Positions 51,494-60,083 of a stretch of 64,000 bases of DNA are shown in pieces. Below the pieces are notes generated by a model. It made no database searches. It saw nothing but the letters and a program-made list of their open reading frames with translations, and had not been told where the DNA came from. A program made the position numbers and the translations under genes. Source of the stretch: Bacteroidales bacterium (GTDB taxonomy: Bacteria > Bacteroidota > Bacteroidia > Bacteroidales > Marinilabiliaceae); assembly GCA_024401365.1 (NCBI GenBank), contig JAKSLE010000011.1, positions 1 through 64,000 of the forward strand, written 5' to 3'. Position 1 is the first letter of the stretch. Each line of letters begins with the position of its first letter.

Positions 51494-53590
51494 ATGTTGA
51501 AATACAAGGACATAATACTCAAGGTATTGGCCTTCATAGTGACGGCCATAATTATTGTTGTCTCTTTTCCGAATGTGGAGAAGTTCAACTATGAGTATGA
51601 GCTCCAGAGGCCATGGCGATATCAGAATGTTATTGCGCCATTTGACTTTTCGATACAAAAGACAGAAGCAGAGCTTGCGCAAGAGCGAGACAGTCTTATT
51701 GCCAATTTGCGACCAGTATACAGGAAAGACAGTATCAGTACTGGGCAGATAAAAGATGAGGTAGGGGCCAGGTTAGAGACAGCCAAGTCGAAGATGAGCC
51801 TATACTGTCCAGAGTCGATAAATATAGACTCGGCCTATCACTATATGACGGCAGTATTGGTAGGCAGTCTGTCGGAGGCGTATGAAAAAGGCATTATAGA
51901 GGTATCGGATGATGTTAAAGATCCTACGTCGTATGAATTATCGCTTATCAGGGGTAATATAGCCGAGCCATATACGGTCAGTGAATTTCTCTCGTTAAGA
52001 GATGCTTATTCGGCGGTTACCAAGCAATTGACAGAAGCCATGGGTCGCAAATACGGCTCAGGGGCGGAATGGATAAGGACTCTAGTTCAGAGGTTGCCCG
52101 TATCAGAGATGATAATAGCCAATGTTACTTATGACCAAGAGAAGACCGAGTCGGAATTGGACATAAGGCTTAAGTCGCAGTCGCTTGCGCAAGGAAAAGT
52201 CTTGGCAGGTCAGAGGATTATAGGCACGGGAGACATTGTAGACAAGAGAGCAGCCAAGATACTTGACTCGCTTAGGCAAGCCAGCGAGAAGATGAATGGT
52301 GTGACAGCCGTGGAGTATCCTATAGTCATAGGAGAGATAGTGATGACGTTGGTACTATTGTGCTCGTTGTTCCTATTTTTATTCTTCTTCCACAATGACG
52401 TGCTAGACAATATAAGTTCGTTGACATTTGTGTTGCTGTTGGTACTTGTATTTGTTGTAGTTGCCAGCATTATGTCGGCAAGGCATGAGAATATTACGTT
52501 TATCATACCATACGTTGTACTTCCTATAATATTACGACTACTATTAGACTCCAGGATAGCTATGTATACGCATACGGTAACGATACTCTTTGTATCGTTT
52601 ATGGCGCACAACAGTCAGCTCTTCCTACTATTGCATATACCTGCAGGTATGATAGCCATTGTGAGTCTTGTCAATTTGACAAGGCGTTGGCAGTTGCTAC
52701 GTACCGCCTTTATGGTATTCCTATATTATGTATTAGCCTATACGGGGTATGTATTCTGGCAGACAGGAGAATTTATGGGGTCGCTTGGCAGTATTCCGTA
52801 CGTTATGATGGCGGTCAACTGTATACTTGTGCTCTTGTGCTATCCTGCGGTATACATTGTAGAGAGGCTCTTCGGTTTTGTATCGGACGTTACATTGCTA
52901 GAGCTATCGGACACCAACAATCCACTACTCAGGGAGTTGTCTGAGAAGGCTCCAGGTACGTTCCAGCACTCAATACAAGTAGCCAATCTAGTTCAAGACG
53001 TAGCCAATGCCATAGGAGCCAATGCCATGTTGGCCAGAGCGGGAGCCATGTACCATGATATAGGTAAGATGGTATCTCCTATGTACTTTACTGAGAATCA
53101 GACTGGGGGGATGAATCCTCACAATGAGCTTGACAATATAGAATCGGCCAAGATAGTCATCAGTCACGTTGCTAATGGTGTGCGACTAGCCAAGAAAGCC
53201 AAGTTGCCACAGCAAGTAATAGACATTATAAAGACACATCATGGCAATACGACAGCCAGGTACTTCTATATAGCGTATTGCAACGAGCATCATGACAGCA
53301 AGGTAGATCCCAAGCCATTTACCTATGATGGTCCTGCGCCGCAGACGAAGGAGCAAGCCATTACGATGATGGCGGACGCAGTAGAAGCCTCAAGTAAGAG
53401 TCTGCACATGTATACTGACGATGCTATAGAGCAGTTGGTAGAAAAGATAGTACAGATACAGCTAGAAGACAAGCAATATAATGCTTCGCCGCTCACTTTT
53501 AAGGACATTGAGGTGGCCAAGCAAGTGATGAAGAATAAGTTGAAGAATATATACCATGCCAGAATTCAGTATCCAGAGATGCTGAAATAG
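51494..53590 (+). CDS. PgpH-type 7TM-HD phosphodiesterase
   Basis: A 698-residue membrane protein with an N-terminal membrane segment (about 8-26), a long extracytoplasmic 7TMR-HDED domain (about 30-275) and seven membrane segments (about 280-470). The cytoplasmic HD domain (about 495-650) has H521-D522 in AGAMYHDIGKMVSP, the upstream ligand region PGTFQHSIQVANL and later DIIKTHHGNT. Members of this family (PgpH) hydrolyse the second messenger cyclic di-AMP to pApA. It probably links an envelope signal to c-di-AMP level. Likely in one operon with rlmB and the glycosyltransferase downstream. Confidence 0.85.
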   Translation: MLKYKDIILKVLAFIVTAIIIVVSFPNVEKFNYEYELQRPWRYQNVIAPFDFSIQKTEAELAQERDSLIANLRPVYRKDSISTGQIKDEVGARLETAKSKMSLYCPESINIDSAYHYMTAVLVGSLSEAYEKGIIEVSDDVKDPTSYELSLIRGNIAEPYTVSEFLSLRDAYSAVTKQLTEAMGRKYGSGAEWIRTLVQRLPVSEMIIANVTYDQEKTESELDIRLKSQSLAQGKVLAGQRIIGTGDIVDKRAAKILDSLRQASEKMNGVTAVEYPIVIGEIVMTLVLLCSLFLFLFFFHNDVLDNISSLTFVLLLVLVFVVVASIMSARHENITFIIPYVVLPIILRLLLDSRIAMYTHTVTILFVSFMAHNSQLFLLLHIPAGMIAIVSLVNLTRRWQLLRTAFMVFLYYVLAYTGYVFWQTGEFMGSLGSIPYVMMAVNCILVLLCYPAVYIVERLFGFVSDVTLLELSDTNNPLLRELSEKAPGTFQHSIQVANLVQDVANAIGANAMLARAGAMYHDIGKMVSPMYFTENQTGGMNPHNELDNIESAKIVISHVANGVRLAKKAKLPQQVIDIIKTHHGNTTARYFYIAYCNEHHDSKVDPKPFTYDGPAPQTKEQAITMMADAVEASSKSLHMYTDDAIEQLVEKIVQIQLEDKQYNASPLTFKDIEVAKQVMKNKLKNIYHARIQYPEMLK

Positions 53591-53617
53591 GGCAGTGGGA
53601 GGTAGACCTATATTTAT

Positions 53618-54616
53618 ATGCCTAAGTTTTCGATAATTATACCAGTATATAACCGACCAGAAGAGGTTGTAGAGTTATTGGATTCGCTCACTATGCAGTC
53701 GCTGCACAATGAGATGGAAGTTATTGTTATAGAAGACGGATCGACGATTACCTGTGAGAAAGAGATAGAACCCTACATGACGCAGTTGGATCTCAAGTAT
53801 TTCAAGCAAGAGAACATGGGTCCTGGTGGGGCAAGGAACAGGGGAGCGAGAGAGGCTATAGGAGAGTATCTTATATTTTTTGATTCGGACTGTGTATTGC
53901 CATCTGATTATTTGCAGAGGGCTATGGATCATTTGAGGAGAGATCCTCTAGGGTGCTTTGGCGGACCAGACAAGGCACATAAGTTTTTCTCCAGGACTCA
54001 GAAAGCCATTTCATATTCGATGACATCGTTTCTGACTACGGGAGGGATACGAGGAGCGTCGGTAAAGATAGACAAGTTTTACCCCCGGTCGTTTAACCTT
54101 GGAGTATTGAAGCAGATATTCGATGAGGTAGGCGGTTTTTCGGACATGAGATATGGGGAAGACATAGACTTCTCGATGAAGGTACATGAGTACGGTCACA
54201 GGATAGGTCTTATATCAGAGACATTTGTGTATCACAAGAGGAGGAACACGTTCAAATCATTTTTCAAGCAAGTATTTTCTTCTGGAAGTGCCAGGATACA
54301 GATAGCGTCGAGACATAAAGGGGCGTTGCAGCTTGTGCATATACTACCTACGCTCTTTTTGTTGGGCATTCCAGTCAGCATACTATTAGGAGCATGTGTA
54401 AACACGTGGTTTTACAATGTTTATCCTATATATTTTCTATTAGTATTTGTTTTAGCGTGGATATCGACGGGGCAATTTACGGTAGCCTGTCTAAGTATAA
54501 TAGCCAGTTTCATACAGCTAGTCGGCTATGGAATGGGCTTTATTACTGGGTTGTGGATGAAGTATGTGAAGAAAGACCCACAATATGAGGCGTTCAAGCA
54601 GACATTCTACAACTAA
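53618..54616 (+). CDS. Family 2 glycosyltransferase, membrane associated
   Basis: A 332-residue GT-A fold glycosyltransferase. SIIIPVYNRPEEVVELLDSLTMQ opens the nucleotide-sugar domain. D89-S-D91 in LIFFDSDCVLP is the DxD metal site, and GGFSDMRYGEDIDFSMKVHEYG carries the ED acid motif. Two or three hydrophobic segments near the C-terminus (about 240-315) place it at the membrane. Donor and acceptor are unknown; a role in envelope polysaccharide is likely. It lies 27 bases after the HD phosphodiesterase gene. Confidence 0.85.
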   Translation: MPKFSIIIPVYNRPEEVVELLDSLTMQSLHNEMEVIVIEDGSTITCEKEIEPYMTQLDLKYFKQENMGPGGARNRGAREAIGEYLIFFDSDCVLPSDYLQRAMDHLRRDPLGCFGGPDKAHKFFSRTQKAISYSMTSFLTTGGIRGASVKIDKFYPRSFNLGVLKQIFDEVGGFSDMRYGEDIDFSMKVHEYGHRIGLISETFVYHKRRNTFKSFFKQVFSSGSARIQIASRHKGALQLVHILPTLFLLGIPVSILLGACVNTWFYNVYPIYFLLVFVLAWISTGQFTVACLSIIASFIQLVGYGMGFITGLWMKYVKKDPQYEAFKQTFYN

Positions 54617-54688
54617 GTGTTTTACTTAAAAAAGAATTTTAGGGCGCATAATTTATCAAATAAGGGTGCTTTTGTTCTCATTATTTAT

Positions 54689-54696
54689 TAACTTTG
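54689..54696 (+). promoter_or_regulatory. -7 promoter element of serC
   Basis: TAACTTTG matches TAnnTTTG, 51 bases before the ATG. Confidence 0.6.
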
Positions 54697-54747
54697 CGCC
54701 GTTTTAATTTTGTAAATAATATAACATACATAAATAACTCACAAGCA

Positions 54748-55824
54748 ATGAAAAAGCATAACTTTTACGCTGGGCCATCGATTTTGCCTCAGTACACAAT
54801 CAAGAACACAGCCGATGCAATACTCGACTTCGCAGGTACAGGATTGTCGTTACTCGAGATATCCCATCGTTCCAAGGAGTTTCAGGCAGTTATGGATGAG
54901 GCTCAAGCATTGGTTAAGGAACTTCTTGATGTTCCAGCTGGTTACGAAGTAGTGTTTGTGGGTGGTGGCGCAAGCCTTCAGTTCTGCATGGTACCATTCA
55001 ACCTTCTCAACAAGAAGGCTGCATACTTGAAGACAGGTGTTTGGGCGAAGAAGGCACAGAAAGAGGCTTCTATGTTTGGTGAAGTTGTAGAGGTTGCATC
55101 ATCAGAGGATAAGACATTCTGCTATATTCCAAAGGGTTTTGAGGCAAAGGTACCTACAGACGTAGATTACTTCCACTATACATCAAACAACACAATTTAC
55201 GGTACAGAGATTCGCAAGGATCCAGACGTAAAGGTTCCATTGGTAGCAGATATGTCATCAGATATCTTCAGCCGTCCAATTGATGTTTCAAAGTACTCTA
55301 TCATCTATGGTGGTGCACAGAAGAACTTGGCTCCTGCAGGTGTAACATTTGCTATTGTTAAGCAAGACGCACTTGGCAAGGTAAATCGTCCAATTCCAAC
55401 AATGTTGGATTACCGTACACACATTGACGGTGGTTCTATGTTCAACACACCTCCATGTGTATCAGTATTCGGTGCTCTTCAGACATTGAAGTGGTTGAAG
55501 GCTGAGGGTGGTGTTAAGGAGATGGAGCGCAGAGCTATCATCAAGGCAGACAAGCTCTACTCAGAGATTGACCGCAACCCATTCTTCAAGGCTACAGTAG
55601 AGGATCATGAGGATCGTTCACGTATGAACATCTGCTTCATCATGAATGACAACTACAAGGAGTTGGAGAACGACTTCATGGAGTTTGCTAAGTCACAGGG
55701 CATGATTGGTATCAAGGGTCACCGTTCAGTAGGTGGTTTCCGTGCATCTACATACAACGCACTTCCAGAGGAGAGCGTAGATGCTTTGATCGCTGCAATG
55801 AAGGAATTCGAGAAGAAGCACTAA
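54748..55824 (+). CDS. serC: Phosphoserine aminotransferase
   Basis: A 358-residue class V PLP-dependent aminotransferase of the SerC type, converting 3-phosphohydroxypyruvate and glutamate to phosphoserine. Signatures are [37 protein letters not shown] and K192, the PLP lysine, in [24 protein letters not shown] and [11 protein letters not shown] contain substrate-phosphate-binding residues. The ATG at 54748 matches the family N-terminus. The coding sequence reads as highly expressed compared with the neighbours. serA follows 76 bases later with a hairpin between them. Confidence 0.95.
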   Translation: MKKHNFYAGPSILPQYTIKNTADAILDFAGTGLSLLEISHRSKEFQAVMDEAQALVKELLDVPAGYEVVFVGGGASLQFCMVPFNLLNKKAAYLKTGVWAKKAQKEASMFGEVVEVASSEDKTFCYIPKGFEAKVPTDVDYFHYTSNNTIYGTEIRKDPDVKVPLVADMSSDIFSRPIDVSKYSIIYGGAQKNLAPAGVTFAIVKQDALGKVNRPIPTMLDYRTHIDGGSMFNTPPCVSVFGALQTLKWLKAEGGVKEMERRAIIKADKLYSEIDRNPFFKATVEDHEDRSRMNICFIMNDNYKELENDFMEFAKSQGMIGIKGHRSVGGFRASTYNALPEESVDALIAAMKEFEKKH

Positions 55825-55842
55825 TCGAAAGAAAATCCATAT

Positions 55843-55871
55843 AAAGGCGTGGTTTTAGGATCACGCCTTTT
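55843..55871 (+). terminator. Hairpin between serC and serA
   Basis: A 9-bp stem AAAGGCGTG/CACGCCTTT followed by only a short T-run. It is probably a partial terminator or processing hairpin that lowers serA expression relative to serC. Confidence 0.55.
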
Positions 55872-55900
55872 ATTTATAAGTAAAGAAATATAATCAAGAT

Positions 55901-56824
55901 ATGACAAAAGTATTGGTAGCTACAGAGAAGCCTTTTGCAAAGGTAGCTGTAGACGGCATCAAGAAAGTAGTAGAAGAGGCAGGTTTTCAGCTCGCACTCT
56001 TGGAGAAATATACAGCAAAGGCTGAGCTTTTGGCTGCAGTAGCAGACGCTGACGCTCTCATTATCCGTTCGGACATTGTGGATGCTGAGGTATTGGACGC
56101 AGCAAAGCAGTTGAAGATTGTTGTACGTGCAGGTGCAGGTTTCGATAATATTGACCTTGCGGCAGCTACAGCACACAACGTATGTGCGATGAATACACCA
56201 GGTCAGAATGCTAATGCTGTAGCAGAGTTGGCACTTGGCTTGATGGTATACTGCGTACGTAACATGTACAATGGTACAAGCGGTACAGAGTTGATGGGCA
56301 AGAAGCTCGGTATCCATGCATTTGGTAACGTTGGTAGAAATGTAGCACGTGTTGCAAAGGGCTTCGGTATGGAAGTTTATGCATACGATGCATTCTGTCC
56401 TAAGGAGGCTATTGAGGCAGCAGGTGTTAAGGCTTGTTCATCAGTTGAGGAGCTTTACTCTACATGTCAGTTTATCTCTCTCCATATTCCTGCAACAGCA
56501 GAGACAAAGAACTCAATCAACAAGGCACTTGTTTCTAAGATGCCAAAGGGTGCAGTTCTTGTAAACACAGCACGTAAGGAAGTTATCAACGAGGCTGAGA
56601 TTCTTGCATTGATGGCAGAGCGTGAGGATTTGCGTTATGTAACAGACATTATGCCTGCTGCAGATGCAGATTTCAAGGCACAGTTCCCTACACGTTACTT
56701 CTCTACACCTAAGAAGATGGGTGCTCAGACAGCTGAGGCAAACATCAACGCAGGTATTGCAGCCGCAAAGCAGATTGTAGACTTTATTAAGAATGGTAAC
56801 GAGAAGTTCCGTTTGAATAAGTAA
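55901..56824 (+). CDS. serA: D-3-phosphoglycerate dehydrogenase, short type
   Basis: A 307-residue D-isomer 2-hydroxyacid dehydrogenase without the C-terminal ACT domain, catalysing the first step of serine synthesis. The NAD-binding fold shows GIHAFGNVGRNVARVAKGFG. Active-site segments are RAGAGFDNIDL, NTPGQNANAVAELALGL and NTARKEVINEAE. At the place of the usual catalytic histidine (PHxGA) it reads K271-K-M-G-A-Q-T277. I recall the same reading in other Bacteroidales SerA proteins, so it is probably a clade feature. It is paired with serC. Confidence 0.9.
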   Translation: MTKVLVATEKPFAKVAVDGIKKVVEEAGFQLALLEKYTAKAELLAAVADADALIIRSDIVDAEVLDAAKQLKIVVRAGAGFDNIDLAAATAHNVCAMNTPGQNANAVAELALGLMVYCVRNMYNGTSGTELMGKKLGIHAFGNVGRNVARVAKGFGMEVYAYDAFCPKEAIEAAGVKACSSVEELYSTCQFISLHIPATAETKNSINKALVSKMPKGAVLVNTARKEVINEAEILALMAEREDLRYVTDIMPAADADFKAQFPTRYFSTPKKMGAQTAEANINAGIAAAKQIVDFIKNGNEKFRLNK

Positions 56825-56835
56825 TAAATCCTTTG

Positions 56836-56863
56836 TAATTCCTAATTCCTAGTTCCTGATTCC
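56836..56863 (+). repeat. Four tandem 7-base repeats
   Basis: TAATTCC, TAATTCC, TAGTTCC and TGATTCC occur head to tail just after serA. It is a short tandemly repeated sequence with no evident coding role. Confidence 0.7.
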
Positions 56864-56961
56864 CTGATTGCTAGTTCGGATTTTTGGGCTAGAGGGGCTG
56901 AGGAGCTGATTGACTTGAGTGGTCGGTGAGGGGATAGGGATTCGTTAGGTAAGAGAAAATA

Positions 56962-56997
56962 AACGGTTGTGACGAGAAATTGTCGCAACCGTTTTTT
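56962..56997 (+). terminator. Terminator of serA
   Basis: A 12-bp hairpin AACGGTTGTGAC/GTCGCAACCGTT (one G-U pair, eight-base loop) ends in a run of six T residues. Confidence 0.9.
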
Positions 56998-57034
56998 GTT
57001 GAGATATTAGGGTTCTTACAGTTATGAGAAAGAA

Positions 57035-57066
57035 AAAGGATGGCTCTATGGGGAGAGCCATCCTTT
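57035..57066 (-). terminator. Terminator of the GH43-like gene
   Basis: A perfect 13-bp hairpin (57035-57047 with 57054-57066). The A-run to its left is a T-run on the minus strand. Confidence 0.85.
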
Positions 57067-57089
57067 ATTATTTTTGCAGGTAGTAAATT

Positions 57090-58226
57090 TTACTTATTGT
57101 AGTAAGCTTCAAGTGCCTGAGCCTCAGCCTCTGTGAGGTGGGTAACGGCGCCATGCTTCTGAGCCTCGAAATTGGTACGAGTCATAGGGCAACCCTCAGC
57201 GTCGAAGTAGCCTATAGGAGTAAAAGTCACGAAATCGGTAGTCTCGACGAAGCCGAAATTAGCTGGGCGGCGGTGGTAGTTATCGTACATCAGCACCCAT
57301 TTATTCTCGCCGATACGTTTCCAGCAATTAGGAGCCTCGTGGATTTCGGGTTCTCCGTCGTTGTAGTTATCATCGAATACGTATGGGCCAGTTATGTTTT
57401 TGCTTGTAGCATGTTTAGGGCAAGCGGCACCCTCGTGGCTTACTACGAAGAGGTGGTAGAGGTCGCCCGCCTTGATGATATCCGAGTCGATGACTGTATA
57501 AGCAGGCATGCCCTTCTCGTTGAGAGGAGACTGGAACAATATCTTAGGCTCTGAAATAAGCTTATTGAAATCGTCATTTACGTATGCGTAATATATGACA
57601 CACATATCATTGTGCATGCGGACGGTAAAATGTATCATGATATGGCCAGCCTCGTAATCGTATACTATTTCAGGAGCCCACACGCAACCCGCCTCGCTCC
57701 ATGGGTATGGGTTGCCATTCTCGTCGATCAGTCCGGTAGGAGAAGTCAAGCCAGAGAAATCCATGTTTGTTCGAGTCCAGTTTATGAGGTCGTATGATTT
57801 CATGAGGACTAAGGCGTGGTTATTGCCCCATCCATACATTTCGTCGCGTTCCCATTGGGTGGTACGATACTCCGATATTTTAGAGAACATAGGATTATCC
57901 TTCATGCGCTCCTGAGCGAAAATATGCAAATCGGTCATAGCCAGATAGAAAGCGCCATCGGGACCGCGGAATATATGAGGGTCGCGTATACCATGCTGAG
58001 TTGCTATAGTATCACCAGAGATAATGCACTCGTCGTTTTTGAGGGCGGACCACTTATAGCCATCGTGGCTTACTGCCATGTGTAGAGAATGGTCGGCATC
58101 CTTATGATAGACCATCAGATAAGCCCCCATATCGGCCTCGGTAGGCACTTTTGGGGTGCTAGATTCGCTATTGCAAGCTGATAGAGCGAGCAACGATGCT
58201 GCGGCGAAGAAGAAAGATTTAGACAT
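57090..58226 (-). CDS. GH43-like glycoside hydrolase lipoprotein
   Basis: A 378-residue lipoprotein (LLALSAC, C18) with a five-bladed propeller of the GH43/GH32 clan type. GIRDPHIFRGPDGAFYLAMTD holds D82, which fits the general base. CVWAPEIVYDYEAGHIMIHFTVR holds the glutamate region, and YTVIDSDIIKAGDLYHLFVVS the third acidic residue. SYDLINWTRT and TTDFVTFTPIG are propeller-blade motifs. It probably acts on arabinose- or xylose-containing glycans; the substrate is unproven. Transcribed alone from a -7 element at 58260. Confidence 0.8.
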   Translation of the reverse strand: MSKSFFFAAASLLALSACNSESSTPKVPTEADMGAYLMVYHKDADHSLHMAVSHDGYKWSALKNDECIISGDTIATQHGIRDPHIFRGPDGAFYLAMTDLHIFAQERMKDNPMFSKISEYRTTQWERDEMYGWGNNHALVLMKSYDLINWTRTNMDFSGLTSPTGLIDENGNPYPWSEAGCVWAPEIVYDYEAGHIMIHFTVRMHNDMCVIYYAYVNDDFNKLISEPKILFQSPLNEKGMPAYTVIDSDIIKAGDLYHLFVVSHEGAACPKHATSKNITGPYVFDDNYNDGEPEIHEAPNCWKRIGENKWVLMYDNYHRRPANFGFVETTDFVTFTPIGYFDAEGCPMTRTNFEAQKHGAVTHLTEAEAQALEAYYNK

Positions 58227-58259
58227 GCTGTTTAGTATTACTTATGATTATTCAATGTT

Positions 58260-58267
58260 CAAAGATA
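58260..58267 (-). promoter_or_regulatory. -7 promoter element of the GH43-like gene
   Basis: On the minus strand it reads TATCTTTG, 34 bases upstream of the start codon. Confidence 0.6.
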
Positions 58268-58333
58268 GTAAAATGGGTAATTATTTGAGGGGTAAAAAAG
58301 ATGTATATAGGAGGATAGTATTCATAAAGGTAT

Positions 58334-58365
58334 AAAAAAAGAGGCATTGTGAGATACAATGCCTC
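58334..58365 (-). terminator. Terminator of the 58388-59794 gene
   Basis: A perfect 10-bp hairpin GAGGCATTGT/ACAATGCCTC. The seven A residues at 58334-58340 form the T-tract on the minus strand. Confidence 0.85.
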
Positions 58366-58387
58366 CTGAGATATAGGAAATTGACTA

Positions 58388-59794
58388 CTAATCGATCTCT
58401 TCTATGCCAGGGATTTGGATGCTAGGGTATGCGATTTTGATATCATTGTTCTTGTCGAGGACATAAGTGCGAGCGCCCTGTCCGTCGATACCCTGAGATA
58501 CGCAACCGATAACGAGGGTATTCTCCACTGGGTTGAAGCTTGCGAGGCGAGGCTCTGGGGTCCATAAGCCTTCGCTATAGTACCAAACCAAAGTAGGGTG
58601 GTATGCTATGATTTTGTCATTATTGCTGATGACTACGCAAGCGTTGTAGTACATTACCTCTGGGGCATCTCCGTGTGGCTCATCCTCGCACAATACAACA
58701 GAGTATAAGAACTTATACTGGCCGTTGGACAAGCTGTAGCATAGGGCCAGTTTGCCGCTATTTTTGAAAAACAAGTCGGGAGTGTCCTCGTTAGACTCCT
58801 CGCAAGTAAGTTTCACGCCGCCATCGTAGATAGACTGAGCATTACCATTAAAAGTGCTGAACTCTACACATTTATTAGTAAAGCAAAGTTCCTCTTCAGG
58901 TTCAGCATCTTCGTAGAGGTCGTCACCGCCATCGCCACCATAAACAGGCTCCAGGTAAAAATCGGCATTGTACAAGTAGCAATCAGAAGGGCCATCTTCT
59001 CCATGGTTTTTGATAGACTTGAAATGGAGTGCTGTAGACTCATACTCCTGCAACTCGAACTCCATATCGACCTTAGTATCGTCGCCGTTGCGTCCGCAAA
59101 CAGACTCCATGACTATACGGTGGTTTACGAAATCCATACTCTTTATGGCAGTAAATCTATGTATATCCATGCGAGACATGGTAGAATAGCTTGCTGAGCC
59201 AAGTTTATTTGGGTTATTGAGGTTGAACGTTACGTATATAGCATCGTTGTCGGCGCACTCCCATCCGTCGGGATTGCTCAAAGCCTTTATGAACGCGTCC
59301 TTGCGGTCCTGATCAGTTGTCTTATGGAAATTCATCTGTTTAGGGAAGTATCCGAAGAAATCCTCCTCCTTTCCATCGGTATTTGAGAAAGAGACATTAA
59401 TCTCTCCGTTGCTGAGGCGGGTAAACTCGACGGTACCGTTATATACCTCTGGGAATCCGTTGAAATTGTCTTTAGCTGCGAAAGAGAACTTGTTTGTTTT
59501 GCCATCTACAGGTATTAGTTTGCCTGAGATGCCCCAATGCTGTTCTATTTCAGAACTTTCGTACAGTACAAAGCATTGAGCATTAGAGTCGTCGTTGAAT
59601 ACGTAGAACCCCAAGGCAGAATTTTCGGGTGTTTCTGTTTTGGTATACTGCTCGTTCAAGAGAACGGTGTACAGATCATTGTTCATAGAAGAAGATGATT
59701 CAGAAGAGTCGGAATCAGATGCAGGTCCGCTCTTTTGAGCATTGTTGCATGCGATAAGGCCCAACAAAGCGAGGCCTAGGGCAAAATGTTTCAT
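58388..59794 (-). CDS. Lipoprotein of unknown function
   Basis: A 468-residue lipoprotein (LLGLIAC, C16) that I do not recognise. A Ser/Asp-rich linker (about 22-38, SDSDSSESSSS) precedes two beta-rich parts. The first (about 45-160: ALGFYVFNDDSNAQCFVLYE, YNGTVEFTRLSNGEINVSFSN, DFFGYFPKQMNFH) looks like a lipocalin- or beta-sandwich-like domain. The second contains an acidic patch (GDGGDDLYEDAEPEEE) and a C-terminal part with repeated cysteines. The protein is strongly acidic overall. It has its own terminator and lies upstream of, and in the same direction as, the GH43-like gene. Confidence 0.65.
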   Translation of the reverse strand: MKHFALGLALLGLIACNNAQKSGPASDSDSSESSSSMNNDLYTVLLNEQYTKTETPENSALGFYVFNDDSNAQCFVLYESSEIEQHWGISGKLIPVDGKTNKFSFAAKDNFNGFPEVYNGTVEFTRLSNGEINVSFSNTDGKEEDFFGYFPKQMNFHKTTDQDRKDAFIKALSNPDGWECADNDAIYVTFNLNNPNKLGSASYSTMSRMDIHRFTAIKSMDFVNHRIVMESVCGRNGDDTKVDMEFELQEYESTALHFKSIKNHGEDGPSDCYLYNADFYLEPVYGGDGGDDLYEDAEPEEELCFTNKCVEFSTFNGNAQSIYDGGVKLTCEESNEDTPDLFFKNSGKLALCYSLSNGQYKFLYSVVLCEDEPHGDAPEVMYYNACVVISNNDKIIAYHPTLVWYYSEGLWTPEPRLASFNPVENTLVIGCVSQGIDGQGARTYVLDKNNDIKIAYPSIQIPGIEEID

Positions 59795-59913
59795 AGTTTG
59801 ATTTTAAAATTTGTTTTTTGCGCTCATACGTTCGTTGGAAGAAAAAGTTATGCTGATTTCGAGTAGAAGAGAGTACGTTTTTGGGCTATGAGAATATAGT
59901 GTGATGGTATATG

Positions 59914-59953
59914 CTGATATAAGGGAAGGTAGTGTTTGCTCGCAATTTTTTTA
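59914..59953 (+). repeat. Dispersed repeat copy (core TTGCTCGCAATTTTTTTA)
   Basis: The core is at 59936-59953, preceded by CTGATATAAG (as in the 11-base repeats at 20358) and GGAAGGTAGTG. It lies in a divergent intergenic region upstream of thrA. Confidence 0.75.
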
Positions 59954-60051
59954 AATCAGCAAGGATGAGACTAGAGCGGGGAAGGGGGGTAGAGAGTACT
60001 AAAGTTCTAGTATTTTGTATAAATTTTGCAATTAGGTGTGTAAAATATCAC

Positions 60052-60059
60052 TATCTTTG
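60052..60059 (+). promoter_or_regulatory. -7 promoter element of thrA
   Basis: TATCTTTG matches TAnnTTTG, 24 bases before the ATG. A TTTG at 60025-60028 is 23 bases upstream, slightly more than the usual -33 spacing. Confidence 0.6.
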
Positions 60060-60083
60060 CAAGCAACAAAATATACCTGAAAA

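Noticed and set aside
55901..56824. SerA as a pseudogene because of the missing His motif
   Set aside because: Full-length clean frame, typical codon use, intact NAD-binding motif and neighbouring serC; the same reading is remembered in related genomes.
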